DNA of 8,597 nt from Bacteroidaceae bacterium (GTDB taxonomy: Bacteria; Bacteroidota; Bacteroidia; Bacteroidales; Bacteroidaceae). The notes beneath the pieces are model-generated. The model was not told where the DNA came from. It saw only the letters and a program-made list of their open reading frames with translations, and did no database searches. The stretch covers positions 1 through 8,597 of the forward strand of contig JAFZUB010000050.1 in the NCBI GenBank assembly GCA_017618515.1, written 5' to 3'. Both the position numbers and the translations under genes were made by a program. The first letter of the stretch is position 1, and every line of letters begins with the position of its first letter. Below, in pieces: positions 1 through 5,825 of the stretch.

Positions 1-813
1 ATCGGCTGGCAACCGCTGGAGGGACTGTCAGCAGGTGCGAATGTGAAGTACATATGGGGCGACTACAACCACAAATCTGCTGTCACCTACAGCGAAGCAA
101 GCATCAATACCCATACCCGCACCTACGAAGGACGGCTAAACACCATAGGCTTCGACTTTGGCCTTCAGGGAGAGAAGAAACTGACCAAGAAGGACCGTAT
201 CGTTGCCGGTGTGACATACACTCCCGGCCGCTTAACCGGTCAAAAGGCCACCTTCATTAACACACAGAGCAACACTGCCACCGGCAGCAATGCCGACACA
301 ATGACAATAGCCCATGCCTATCGTCTGCCGACATGCGTAGGCGTAGGTTTGAGTTGGAACCACGACTATCAGTGGACTGTGGGCCTCGACTACACTCTGC
401 AAAGATGGAGCAGATGCCGTTTCCCCGAACTGCGCGAGCAGGGCGGCACCACCAGATATGTTGCCACCAAGAACAGTTTCCAAGACCGCCATCGCATTGC
501 AGCCGGTGTAGAGTTTGTGCCCAATCCACGCGGATTGAAGGTGAGAGACCACATCTGCTACCGCGCCGGTGTGGCATATTCCACCCCCTACGCCAAGATA
601 AATGGCGAAAAAGGCCCCAAGTCCTTCCTCGTCAGCGCAGGAGCGGCCTTCCCAATAGTAAACAAATACACCAGCCATTCCGTTTTGAATGTGTCGGCTC
701 AGTGGGAGCACATGCAAGCCTCCACCACCGGAGCCCTCAAAGAGGACTATCTGCGCCTCTGCGTGGGCATCACATTCAGTGCACGCTGGTTTGAAAAGTG
801 GAAGGTGAGATAG
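1..813 (+). CDS. Outer-membrane beta-barrel protein, OmpP1/FadL-like (5' truncated)
   Basis: The reading frame is open from base 1, so this is the C-terminal 270 residues of a longer protein; the in-frame GTG at 43 is internal, not a start. The protein shows alternating polar and hydrophobic stretches rich in Gly, Tyr and Trp, with repeated strand-turn patterns such as GANVKYIWGDY, IGFDFGLQGEKKL, WTVGLDYTLQRW and LRLCVGITFSARWF. The last residues, ITFSARWFEKWKVR, look like the final barrel strand of Bacteroidota outer-membrane proteins of the OmpP1/FadL or PorV-like type. Such proteins sit in the outer membrane and often pass hydrophobic compounds; the substrate cannot be told here. It lies 11 bp upstream of lptC, so the two are probably co-transcribed. 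Four cysteines in the barrel region are unusual. Membership of a barrel family is fairly safe; the exact family is inferred. Confidence 0.75.
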   Translation: MGWQPLEGLSAGANVKYIWGDYNHKSAVTYSEASINTHTRTYEGRLNTIGFDFGLQGEKKLTKKDRIVAGVTYTPGRLTGQKATFINTQSNTATGSNADTMTIAHAYRLPTCVGVGLSWNHDYQWTVGLDYTLQRWSRCRFPELREQGGTTRYVATKNSFQDRHRIAAGVEFVPNPRGLKVRDHICYRAGVAYSTPYAKINGEKGPKSFLVSAGAAFPIVNKYTSHSVLNVSAQWEHMQASTTGALKEDYLRLCVGITFSARWFEKWKVR

Positions 814-824
814 CGACATGCGCC

Positions 825-1511
825 ATGAGGAAACTCCTTATTATATTTTGCGTAACAGCCGCCTTTGCCTTCACTGCTTGCGGTGACAGCAAGCCACCCT
901 CGGCCAACGCCATAAGACAAAGAGACTCCACGTCAGTGATGACGTCCTACGGCGTGAGCAAGTTGATTTCCGACTCAGGACTTCTGCGCTACAAGGTGAT
1001 TGCCGAAGAGTGGCGCATCTATGATCGCACCAATCCCCCACGCCATTCCTTCCCCAAGGGTCTGCTGCTGGAGCGCTTCAACCAGCAGTTTCATATCGAG
1101 ATGTTTGTAACGGCCGACACTGCCTACTGGTACAACCAAAACCTGTGGGAGCTGCGCGGACGCGTGAAAGTGTGGAATATGGACGGCACAGTGTTTGACT
1201 CGCAACTCCTTTATTGGGATATGAGCAAGCACGAGTTCTATTCCAACGTCTTTTCCCACATCAAAACTCCCGATAAAGAAGTTGAGGGCACGAGTTTCCG
1301 CTCCGATGAGCAGATGCGCCACTACACCATCAACAATTCGCGTGCTGTGTTCCCAATTCCCAGTGAAACCACCGACGAAACTGCAGACTCCATAAAGACT
1401 GCAGAGCAGAACGAAACTCCTCAGCCTACTGCTGTGGTGCCGCCGCGCACTCCACAGAAGGCTACCGCCACTCCAAGCAAGGATTTGCCCCCAGGAGGAC
1501 ACTTCAAATAA
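825..1511 (+). CDS. lptC: LPS export ABC transporter periplasmic protein LptC (lipoprotein)
   Basis: LptC takes lipopolysaccharide from the LptBFG inner-membrane ABC transporter and passes it to the periplasmic LptA bridge. The 228-residue product starts with MRKLLIIFCV and has a lipobox FTAC with the lipid-carrying cysteine at residue 19, so it is a lipoprotein, as in other Bacteroidota, rather than a protein with a transmembrane anchor as in E. coli. The beta-jellyroll LptC/YrbK domain covers about residues 40-178; typical pieces are YGVSKLISDSGLLRYKV, EEWRIYD, the FPKGLLLERF segment, ADTAYWY, LWELRGRVKVWN and LLYWDMSKHEFYS. ATG 825 was chosen because it puts the signal peptide at the very N-terminus; an upstream in-frame GTG at 798 would overlap the preceding gene and add nine polar residues. 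Residues 180-228 form a Thr/Pro/Gln-rich, probably disordered tail. Confidence 0.9.
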   Translation: MRKLLIIFCVTAAFAFTACGDSKPPSANAIRQRDSTSVMTSYGVSKLISDSGLLRYKVIAEEWRIYDRTNPPRHSFPKGLLLERFNQQFHIEMFVTADTAYWYNQNLWELRGRVKVWNMDGTVFDSQLLYWDMSKHEFYSNVFSHIKTPDKEVEGTSFRSDEQMRHYTINNSRAVFPIPSETTDETADSIKTAEQNETPQPTAVVPPRTPQKATATPSKDLPPGGHFK

Positions 1512-1574
1512 TTATTTTTTCACTTATTTCGCAAAAAGTAATGCAAAAACATCAAGTATATGCAATCTTTTTTC

Positions 1575-1582
1575 TAATTTTG
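1575..1582 (+). promoter_or_regulatory. Possible Bacteroidales -7 box upstream of ppiD-like gene
   Basis: The octamer TAATTTTG matches the Bacteroidales -7 consensus TAnnTTTG exactly and lies 67 bp before the start codon of the PpiD-like gene. No TTTG is found 19-21 bp further upstream, so the -33 half is missing or degenerate. The AT-rich 138-bp gap between lptC and this gene shows no clear terminator hairpin, so read-through from lptC remains possible. Confidence 0.4.
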
Positions 1583-1649
1583 CAGCTTGAAATGCCGAAA
1601 AGGCTCCATTAATAACCTTATCAGACAATAAAAACAAAACAATAATAAC

Positions 1650-3845
1650 ATGGCAGCTATTCAAGGAATTAGAAAACACGGTAAGTTGCTGATAGTAGTC
1701 ATTGGTCTTGCACTCCTCGCCTTTATCACCGAGGAGTTCTTCCGCGCTACCGAGGCACAGAGAAATCAAAACAGTGGAGTAATCTCCACCATCAATGGCA
1801 AGAAGATCCACTCGCAGGAGTACAGCCAGCTGATTGAGTCTTACAAGTCCTACCTCTCCATGACGCAGGGCAAGACCACTTTCACTGACGACGAGGACGC
1901 CGCTCTCAAGGAGCAGGCATGGCAGAGCTTTGTCAGCAACAAGCTGATTGAGGCCGAGGCAGAGAAACTGGGTCTCACCGTCACCGATCAGGAGATGCGC
2001 AACGTGCTGGCAGAAGGTACCAACCCGATGCTTGCGCAGAGCCCGTTTGTAAATCAGCAGACTGGTCGCTTCGACGCCAACATGCTCAAGAGTTTCCTCG
2101 ACGAGTACAAGAAGATGCAGGCCGGCTCCTCAAACGTGCCTGAGCAGTATCGCGAGCAGTACGACAAGCTCTACAGCTACTGGCAGTTTGTTGAGAAGAC
2201 CCTCAAGGAGACTCTCTTGCAGCAGAAGTACAACGCCCTGCTCCACATGTCGATAACCTCTAACCCCGTGGAGAGCAAGCTGGCATACGAAGCCACCTCC
2301 ACCAACAAGGATGTAGTGCTGGCAGCAGTGCCCTACGCCTCCATCAACGACAACGACGTAAAGGTTAGCGACGAGGAGCTGAAAGCTAAGTACAATGAGT
2401 TGAAGGAGAGCTTCAAGCTCAACGCTGATTCAAAGGATATTAAATATATAGCCGTCACAGTGAAGGCTAGCGATGCCGACAAGGCCGAGCTTGACAAGAA
2501 GATGGCCGAGTTTGCACAGGAGATAGCAACCACTGACGATGTTGCCGGTGTGGTACGTCGTGCCCAGTCCTCTGTTATCTACATTGATGTACCGCGCACC
2601 GCTGACGCTTTCCCCGCTGACATCAGCGCTATGCTCGACTCGATGGGCGTAGGTGGCGTAAAGGGCCCCTTCCTCACCGTATCCGACAACACCCAGAACA
2701 TTATTCGCCTGCTTGCCAAGACTCAGGCTCCCGACTCCATCCAGATTCGCCAGATTCAGGTGGGTGGCAAGGACCTCGACGATGCCCGCAAGCGTGCCGA
2801 CTCTATCTATACAGCCCTGAAGGCCGGTGCTGACTTTACTGAGATGGCAAAGAAGTACAGCCAGACCGCCGACTCCACATGGCTTGTTAGCAACATGTAT
2901 GAGAACGCCACTATGGACGAGGACAACCTGTCCTTCATCAACAAGGCTCAGACCATGGCCGTAGGCGAGATGGCCAATATCGAATTCCCGCAGGGCAACA
3001 TCATCCTGCAGGTTACCGACCGCAAGAATATGGTCACCAAGTACAACGCCGCAGTCATCAAGTGCCCGGTTAACTACAGCAACGAGACTTCCACGGCTGA
3101 GTACAACAAGTTCAGCAAGTTTATCGCAGAAAACAAGACCATCGAATCCATGGAGAAGAACGCCGCCAAGGCCGGCTACAATGTACAGACCCTCAACGGC
3201 ATCACCACCGAGGACTTCTTCTCGATGCAATACTTCTCGCAGCCCGGTATGGACCGCCACATGATGCGCTGGATCAGCAACGATGCCAAGAAGTGGATAT
3301 TCGATGAGGCTGAAGACGGACAGATTTCCCCGCTCTATGTTTGCGACAACGGCAATCATCTGCTAGTTGTGGGTGTTGCCAAGTCCCACGAGAAAGGCTA
3401 CATGCCTCTCGATGATGTCAAGGACATGGTTAAGGCCGAGGTGCTCCGCGACAAGAAGGCAGACATGATTCTGGGCAAGCTCAAGGGCGCCAAGTCCATC
3501 GATCAGGTTATGGCACAGAAGGGTGCCGTATCCGACTCCGCAAAGAATGTTAACTTCTACGCTGACAATCAGTATGACCCCGTGATACTTGGCTCTATCA
3601 GCAAGGCAAAGGTCAATCAGTTTGTTGGTCCTCTCAAGGGCCGCGACGCAGTCTTCGCCTACCAGGTAACAAAGGAGACTAAGGATCCCGAGGCTAAGTA
3701 CGATGAGCAGCAGTACCTCACCGGTGCCGCCCGCTCTCATGCCAGCATGGCTCTCAACCCGCGCCAGTACTACGGCGAGAGCCCCGTCATCAGCTACCTG
3801 AAGAAGAAGGCCAAGGTAACTGACAGCCGCTACCTATTCTACTAA
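1650..3845 (+). CDS. ppiD: Membrane-anchored peptidyl-prolyl isomerase/chaperone, PpiD/SurA-type
   Basis: This 731-residue protein has the PpiD layout: a short basic N-terminus (MAAIQGIRKHGK), one transmembrane helix at about residues 12-28, then a large periplasmic part. Residues about 40-250 match the SurA_N-type helical chaperone region (INGKKIHSQEYSQLIESYK, SNKLIEAEAEKLGLTVTDQE). A parvulin (rotamase) fold covers about 360-458 (IQIRQIQVGG, ADSIYTALKAGADFTEMAKKYS, GNIILQVTDR). Two further half-parvulin-like stretches follow at about 545-610 and 648-676. The C-terminus, TDSRYLFY, is typical of Bacteroidota members. It should help outer-membrane and periplasmic proteins fold after leaving Sec. 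The histidines usual in active parvulins appear replaced (Gln368, Asn450), so it may act mainly as a chaperone. The start codon follows an A-rich leader without a Shine-Dalgarno sequence. The family call is strong; the name ppiD is by architecture. Confidence 0.9.
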   Translation: MAAIQGIRKHGKLLIVVIGLALLAFITEEFFRATEAQRNQNSGVISTINGKKIHSQEYSQLIESYKSYLSMTQGKTTFTDDEDAALKEQAWQSFVSNKLIEAEAEKLGLTVTDQEMRNVLAEGTNPMLAQSPFVNQQTGRFDANMLKSFLDEYKKMQAGSSNVPEQYREQYDKLYSYWQFVEKTLKETLLQQKYNALLHMSITSNPVESKLAYEATSTNKDVVLAAVPYASINDNDVKVSDEELKAKYNELKESFKLNADSKDIKYIAVTVKASDADKAELDKKMAEFAQEIATTDDVAGVVRRAQSSVIYIDVPRTADAFPADISAMLDSMGVGGVKGPFLTVSDNTQNIIRLLAKTQAPDSIQIRQIQVGGKDLDDARKRADSIYTALKAGADFTEMAKKYSQTADSTWLVSNMYENATMDEDNLSFINKAQTMAVGEMANIEFPQGNIILQVTDRKNMVTKYNAAVIKCPVNYSNETSTAEYNKFSKFIAENKTIESMEKNAAKAGYNVQTLNGITTEDFFSMQYFSQPGMDRHMMRWISNDAKKWIFDEAEDGQISPLYVCDNGNHLLVVGVAKSHEKGYMPLDDVKDMVKAEVLRDKKADMILGKLKGAKSIDQVMAQKGAVSDSAKNVNFYADNQYDPVILGSISKAKVNQFVGPLKGRDAVFAYQVTKETKDPEAKYDEQQYLTGAARSHASMALNPRQYYGESPVISYLKKKAKVTDSRYLFY

Positions 3846-3888
3846 TAGCGCGCGAATAAATCTGAAGCGAAAGTTTCTTTCATAATTT

Positions 3889-3931
3889 GTGACCGGCATT
3901 CAGCATTACGCAGAGTGCCGGCTCACTTTTT
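3889..3931 (+). terminator. Rho-independent terminator after ppiD-like gene
   Basis: An inverted repeat pairs GTGA-CCGGCATTC (3889-3901) with GAGTGCCGG-C-TCAC (3913-3926), with one G-T wobble, one bulged C and an 11-base loop. It is followed by five T residues (3927-3931). It starts 44 bp after the stop codon of the PpiD-like gene and should end that transcript before the next unit. Confidence 0.85.
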
Positions 3932-3979
3932 GTAACGAAAAAGACAGCCTTCCCCTGCGCTATACATAACAAATAAATA

Positions 3980-4016
3980 GCTAAATCTGGCATGATGTGT
4001 TAAAATTGTGCTAAAT
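3980..4016 (+). repeat. Pair of GCTAAAT direct repeats, 30 bp apart
   Basis: GCTAAAT occurs at 3980-3986 and 4010-4016, a 30-bp offset close to three turns of the helix, inside an AT-rich stretch just upstream of the promoter at 4041. The gap 3846-4143 otherwise holds the ppiD terminator, this AT-rich stretch, the promoter and a leader hairpin. The pair could be a binding site or an UP-like element, but a short AT-rich repeat can also arise by chance. Confidence 0.3.
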
Positions 4017-4040
4017 AAAGTAAATAAAACCATTAAAATA

Positions 4041-4072
4041 TTTGGGTTCCTTGACAAAATAAGCTATCTTTG
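4041..4072 (+). promoter_or_regulatory. Bacteroidales-type promoter for the Tyr-rich lipoprotein unit
   Basis: TTTG at 4041-4044 and TATCTTTG at 4065-4072 match the -33 (TTTG) and -7 (TAnnTTTG) consensus of the main Bacteroidales sigma factor, with the expected 20-bp spacing. Transcription would start near 4079, giving a leader of about 65 bases before the ATG at 4144. It lies after the ppiD terminator, so it makes the following genes an independent unit. A TTGACA at 4051 is also present but has no suitably placed partner. Confidence 0.8.
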
Positions 4073-4090
4073 CGACAGAATAAGACTCAA

Positions 4091-4118
4091 GGGAGCGAAC
4101 GCATCCCCACGGAACGCA
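4091..4118 (+). promoter_or_regulatory. Leader hairpin and GAACGCA repeats in the 5' UTR
   Basis: In the predicted leader, GGGAGC (4091-4096) can pair with GC-A-TCCC (4101-4107), with one bulged A and a GAAC loop. The heptamer GAACGCA in and after the loop (4097-4103) recurs at 4112-4118. There is no T-tract, so it is not a terminator. It might affect mRNA stability or bind a regulator; no known riboswitch class is recognised. Confidence 0.35.
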
Positions 4119-4143
4119 ATAATAACCTAAAAAATTAAACAAT

Positions 4144-4749
4144 ATGAAAAAACTGTTTTTTATACTTTCGGTTGCCCTCGTGGCAATGGTAGGGTTCACT
4201 TCCTGCAACAGCGATGACGAGAACGAGGCCCGCGTACTCAGCGGCGAGTGGCAAGGTGACTGGGGCATGTGGTACGAAGATGAAGACGGATTCTTCTATG
4301 ACGCCGACTACACCTACATCAAGCTGGTGCCCGACCACCACAACGCCACCTACGGCATTGGCTACCAGGAAGACTACTACAGCTGGGATGACACCCACAC
4401 CGTACGCAGCTACTACGACTACCTGTGGTACAAGTTTGAATGGAAGATTCGCGACGGCATCATCTACCTCACCTACTATGATGACCTTGGCCTTGACACC
4501 TTCATCCGCGACTACAAGTTGGACAACAACTACTTCAGCGGCTACTTCGGTGACAGCAACAAGCGTTTCCGCCTGTCAAAGCTGACCGACTACTACTGGG
4601 CAACTCCCTCAATGTGGATTGTTAGCGACTGGTACGGCTATGATGTACACTACGACTACTCCAACCAGTTCCAAGGCTCAGTTAAGTCCAAGTCCGCAAA
4701 GAAAGCTCCTGCTATCATCAAGCGCGGCAGCCACTTCAACGAGAAATAG
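4144..4749 (+). CDS. Uncharacterised tyrosine-rich lipoprotein, possibly surface exposed
   Basis: The 201-residue product begins with a clear lipoprotein signal peptide (MKKLFFILSVALVAMVGF) and lipobox FTSC, lipid-carrying Cys21. Right after it comes NSDDENE, an acidic stretch like the lipoprotein export signal that sends Bacteroidota lipoproteins to the outside of the outer membrane. The mature part is very rich in aromatics: I count 24 Tyr and 9 Trp, many in YY or WY pairs. The strand-like pattern (LSGEWQGDWGMWY, YTYIKLVPD, FEWKIRDGIIYLTYY, YFSGYF, FRLSKL) suggests a small lipocalin-like beta-barrel at about residues 30-155; this is inference. The last 25 or so residues turn basic (SVKSKSAKKAPAIIKRG). 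Cys21 is the only cysteine. It has its own promoter upstream and no terminator before the next gene 69 bp on, so both are probably co-transcribed. The function is unknown. Confidence 0.8.
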   Translation: MKKLFFILSVALVAMVGFTSCNSDDENEARVLSGEWQGDWGMWYEDEDGFFYDADYTYIKLVPDHHNATYGIGYQEDYYSWDDTHTVRSYYDYLWYKFEWKIRDGIIYLTYYDDLGLDTFIRDYKLDNNYFSGYFGDSNKRFRLSKLTDYYWATPSMWIVSDWYGYDVHYDYSNQFQGSVKSKSAKKAPAIIKRGSHFNEK

Positions 4750-4818
4750 CACACACTGTTTACGCGTGCAGAGAGAGTCTAACAAACATTTTCACTAACC
4801 ACTCAAAAACTAACCATT

Positions 4819-5667
4819 ATGAAGAAGATTGTTTTGGCAACCCTGTTTGCCGTGCTCAGCCTCAACATGATGGCTTTGAGCGAATCGAAGATCCGCGACT
4901 ATGCCCGCTTCCTCAGCGACCGTATGGCATACGAGCTTGACCTCACTCCGATGCAGTATGACGACTGCTACGAGATAAACTACGATTTCATCTATTCTGT
5001 GCAGTACATTATGGATGACGTTGTCAATGGCTACATCGACGCTATCGACCGCTATTACGAGTATCTCGACTACCGCAACGAAGACCTGCGCCATGTGCTC
5101 GACTATCTGCAGTATGAGCGCTTCATGAACGCAGAGTATTTCTTCCGCCCCATCTATACGAGTCGCACGGGCTGGTATCTGCGCATATACAATGTTTACA
5201 CCAACCGCTCGTTCTACTACTACGACCGCCCGAGTGTGTTCTATGTATATCACGGCAGCCATGCGAGAGTACACTACCCCTCCGGCTACTACAGCAGCCG
5301 CTACGCCGTTGACCGTCGTTATCGCGCCGAGGTGAATATCCGCAGCTCTCGCGATTTCGGTGCTCACCGCCGCTCAGACTTCGGTGCCAACGTGCGTCCG
5401 CGCACCCCGGTTGAGAAGCCGCGCCCCAACTACTATCGCAATCGCGACCAGCATAACCGCACCACTGACCCGCGCTATCGCAACGAGCGACCGAATGTGA
5501 ACAGTCCGCAAATCAACTCGCGTAGTCAAAGCAAGCCCGAGCAGCGCACTGCTCCTTCCGCACCCGCTCAGCAGCAACCGCGCGCCAACACGCAGCCCCG
5601 CAATAACCAGCCCAAGAGTTCTGGCAGCGGCGGAGGTGGAGGCGTAGTACGCTCCGGACGCAGATAG
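4819..5667 (+). CDS. Uncharacterised secreted Tyr-rich protein with LTxxQ motif and basic disordered tail
   Basis: The 282-residue product has a signal peptide (about residues 1-19, MKKIVLATLFAVLSLNMMA) without a lipobox, so it is likely periplasmic or secreted. Residues about 22-110 look helical and contain LTPMQ at 42-46, the LTxxQ motif of the periplasmic stress proteins CpxP and Spy, but only one copy is clear, so kinship is tentative. Residues about 110-170 are Tyr/Arg-rich (I count 32 Tyr in the protein, with runs such as SFYYYDRP). From about 170 on the chain is Arg/Pro/Asn/Gln-rich and probably disordered, with a doubled R-x-DFGA unit (SRDFGAHRRSDFGAN) and a glycine run before the RSGRR end. 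I recall similar uncharacterised proteins in Bacteroidales genomes. The 69-bp gap upstream has no promoter of the TAnnTTTG type, so it probably depends on the promoter at 4041. The function is not known. Confidence 0.75.
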   Translation: MKKIVLATLFAVLSLNMMALSESKIRDYARFLSDRMAYELDLTPMQYDDCYEINYDFIYSVQYIMDDVVNGYIDAIDRYYEYLDYRNEDLRHVLDYLQYERFMNAEYFFRPIYTSRTGWYLRIYNVYTNRSFYYYDRPSVFYVYHGSHARVHYPSGYYSSRYAVDRRYRAEVNIRSSRDFGAHRRSDFGANVRPRTPVEKPRPNYYRNRDQHNRTTDPRYRNERPNVNSPQINSRSQSKPEQRTAPSAPAQQQPRANTQPRNNQPKSSGSGGGGGVVRSGRR

Positions 5668-5692
5668 AAAATCTATCTAAACATAACAAAAT

Positions 5693-5735
5693 GGCCATGC
5701 TTGGTTGACAAAAGTTCACTGAGCATGGCCTTTTT
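5693..5735 (+). terminator. Rho-independent terminator after the Tyr-rich gene pair
   Basis: GGCCATGCT (5693-5701) and AGCATGGCC (5722-5730) form a perfect 9-bp stem, and the 20 bases between them can pair further to an AAAA loop with one mismatch and some wobbles. A T-rich tract starts at 5731. It begins 25 bp after the stop codon at 5667 and separates this unit from ilvD. Confidence 0.9.
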
Positions 5736-5790
5736 CTTGTATTTTTGATATTTTCCTGCCTTGACACCAATAAGTTTGAGTAGAATTAAC

Positions 5791-5798
5791 GAACTTTG
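5791..5798 (+). promoter_or_regulatory. Weak candidate -7 box for the ilv operon
   Basis: GAACTTTG matches TAnnTTTG except for its first base and lies 27 bp before the ilvD start codon, but no TTTG stands 19-21 bp upstream. A promoter is expected between the terminator at 5735 and ilvD, and this is the best match I see. No leader peptide rich in Ile, Leu or Val codons and no attenuator-like hairpin was found in the gap. Confidence 0.25.
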
Positions 5799-5825
5799 CA
5801 TTTCACTTAATTAATTTGCCTTATT

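Noticed and set aside
43..813. GTG at 43 as a start codon for the barrel protein
   Set aside because: The frame is open to base 1 and the residues before it (GWQPLEGLSAGAN) fit a barrel strand, so the gene simply begins outside the window.
1531..1549. Two GCAAAAA copies 12 bp apart after lptC, as a regulatory site
   Set aside because: Short A-tract repeats are expected by chance in such an AT-rich gap and no further symmetry or promoter half-site goes with them.
2430..3359. Long open frame on the minus strand (309 codons) opposite the PpiD-like gene
   Set aside because: It is fully inside a clearly coding gene on the other strand, has no recognisable domain or signal, and such antisense frames are common in GC-rich coding DNA.
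5740..5747. TATTTTTG, a perfect TAnnTTTG match, as an ilvD promoter
   Set aside because: It falls within the T-rich tail of the terminator and has no TTTG 19-21 bp upstream; likely a by-product of the T-rich sequence.
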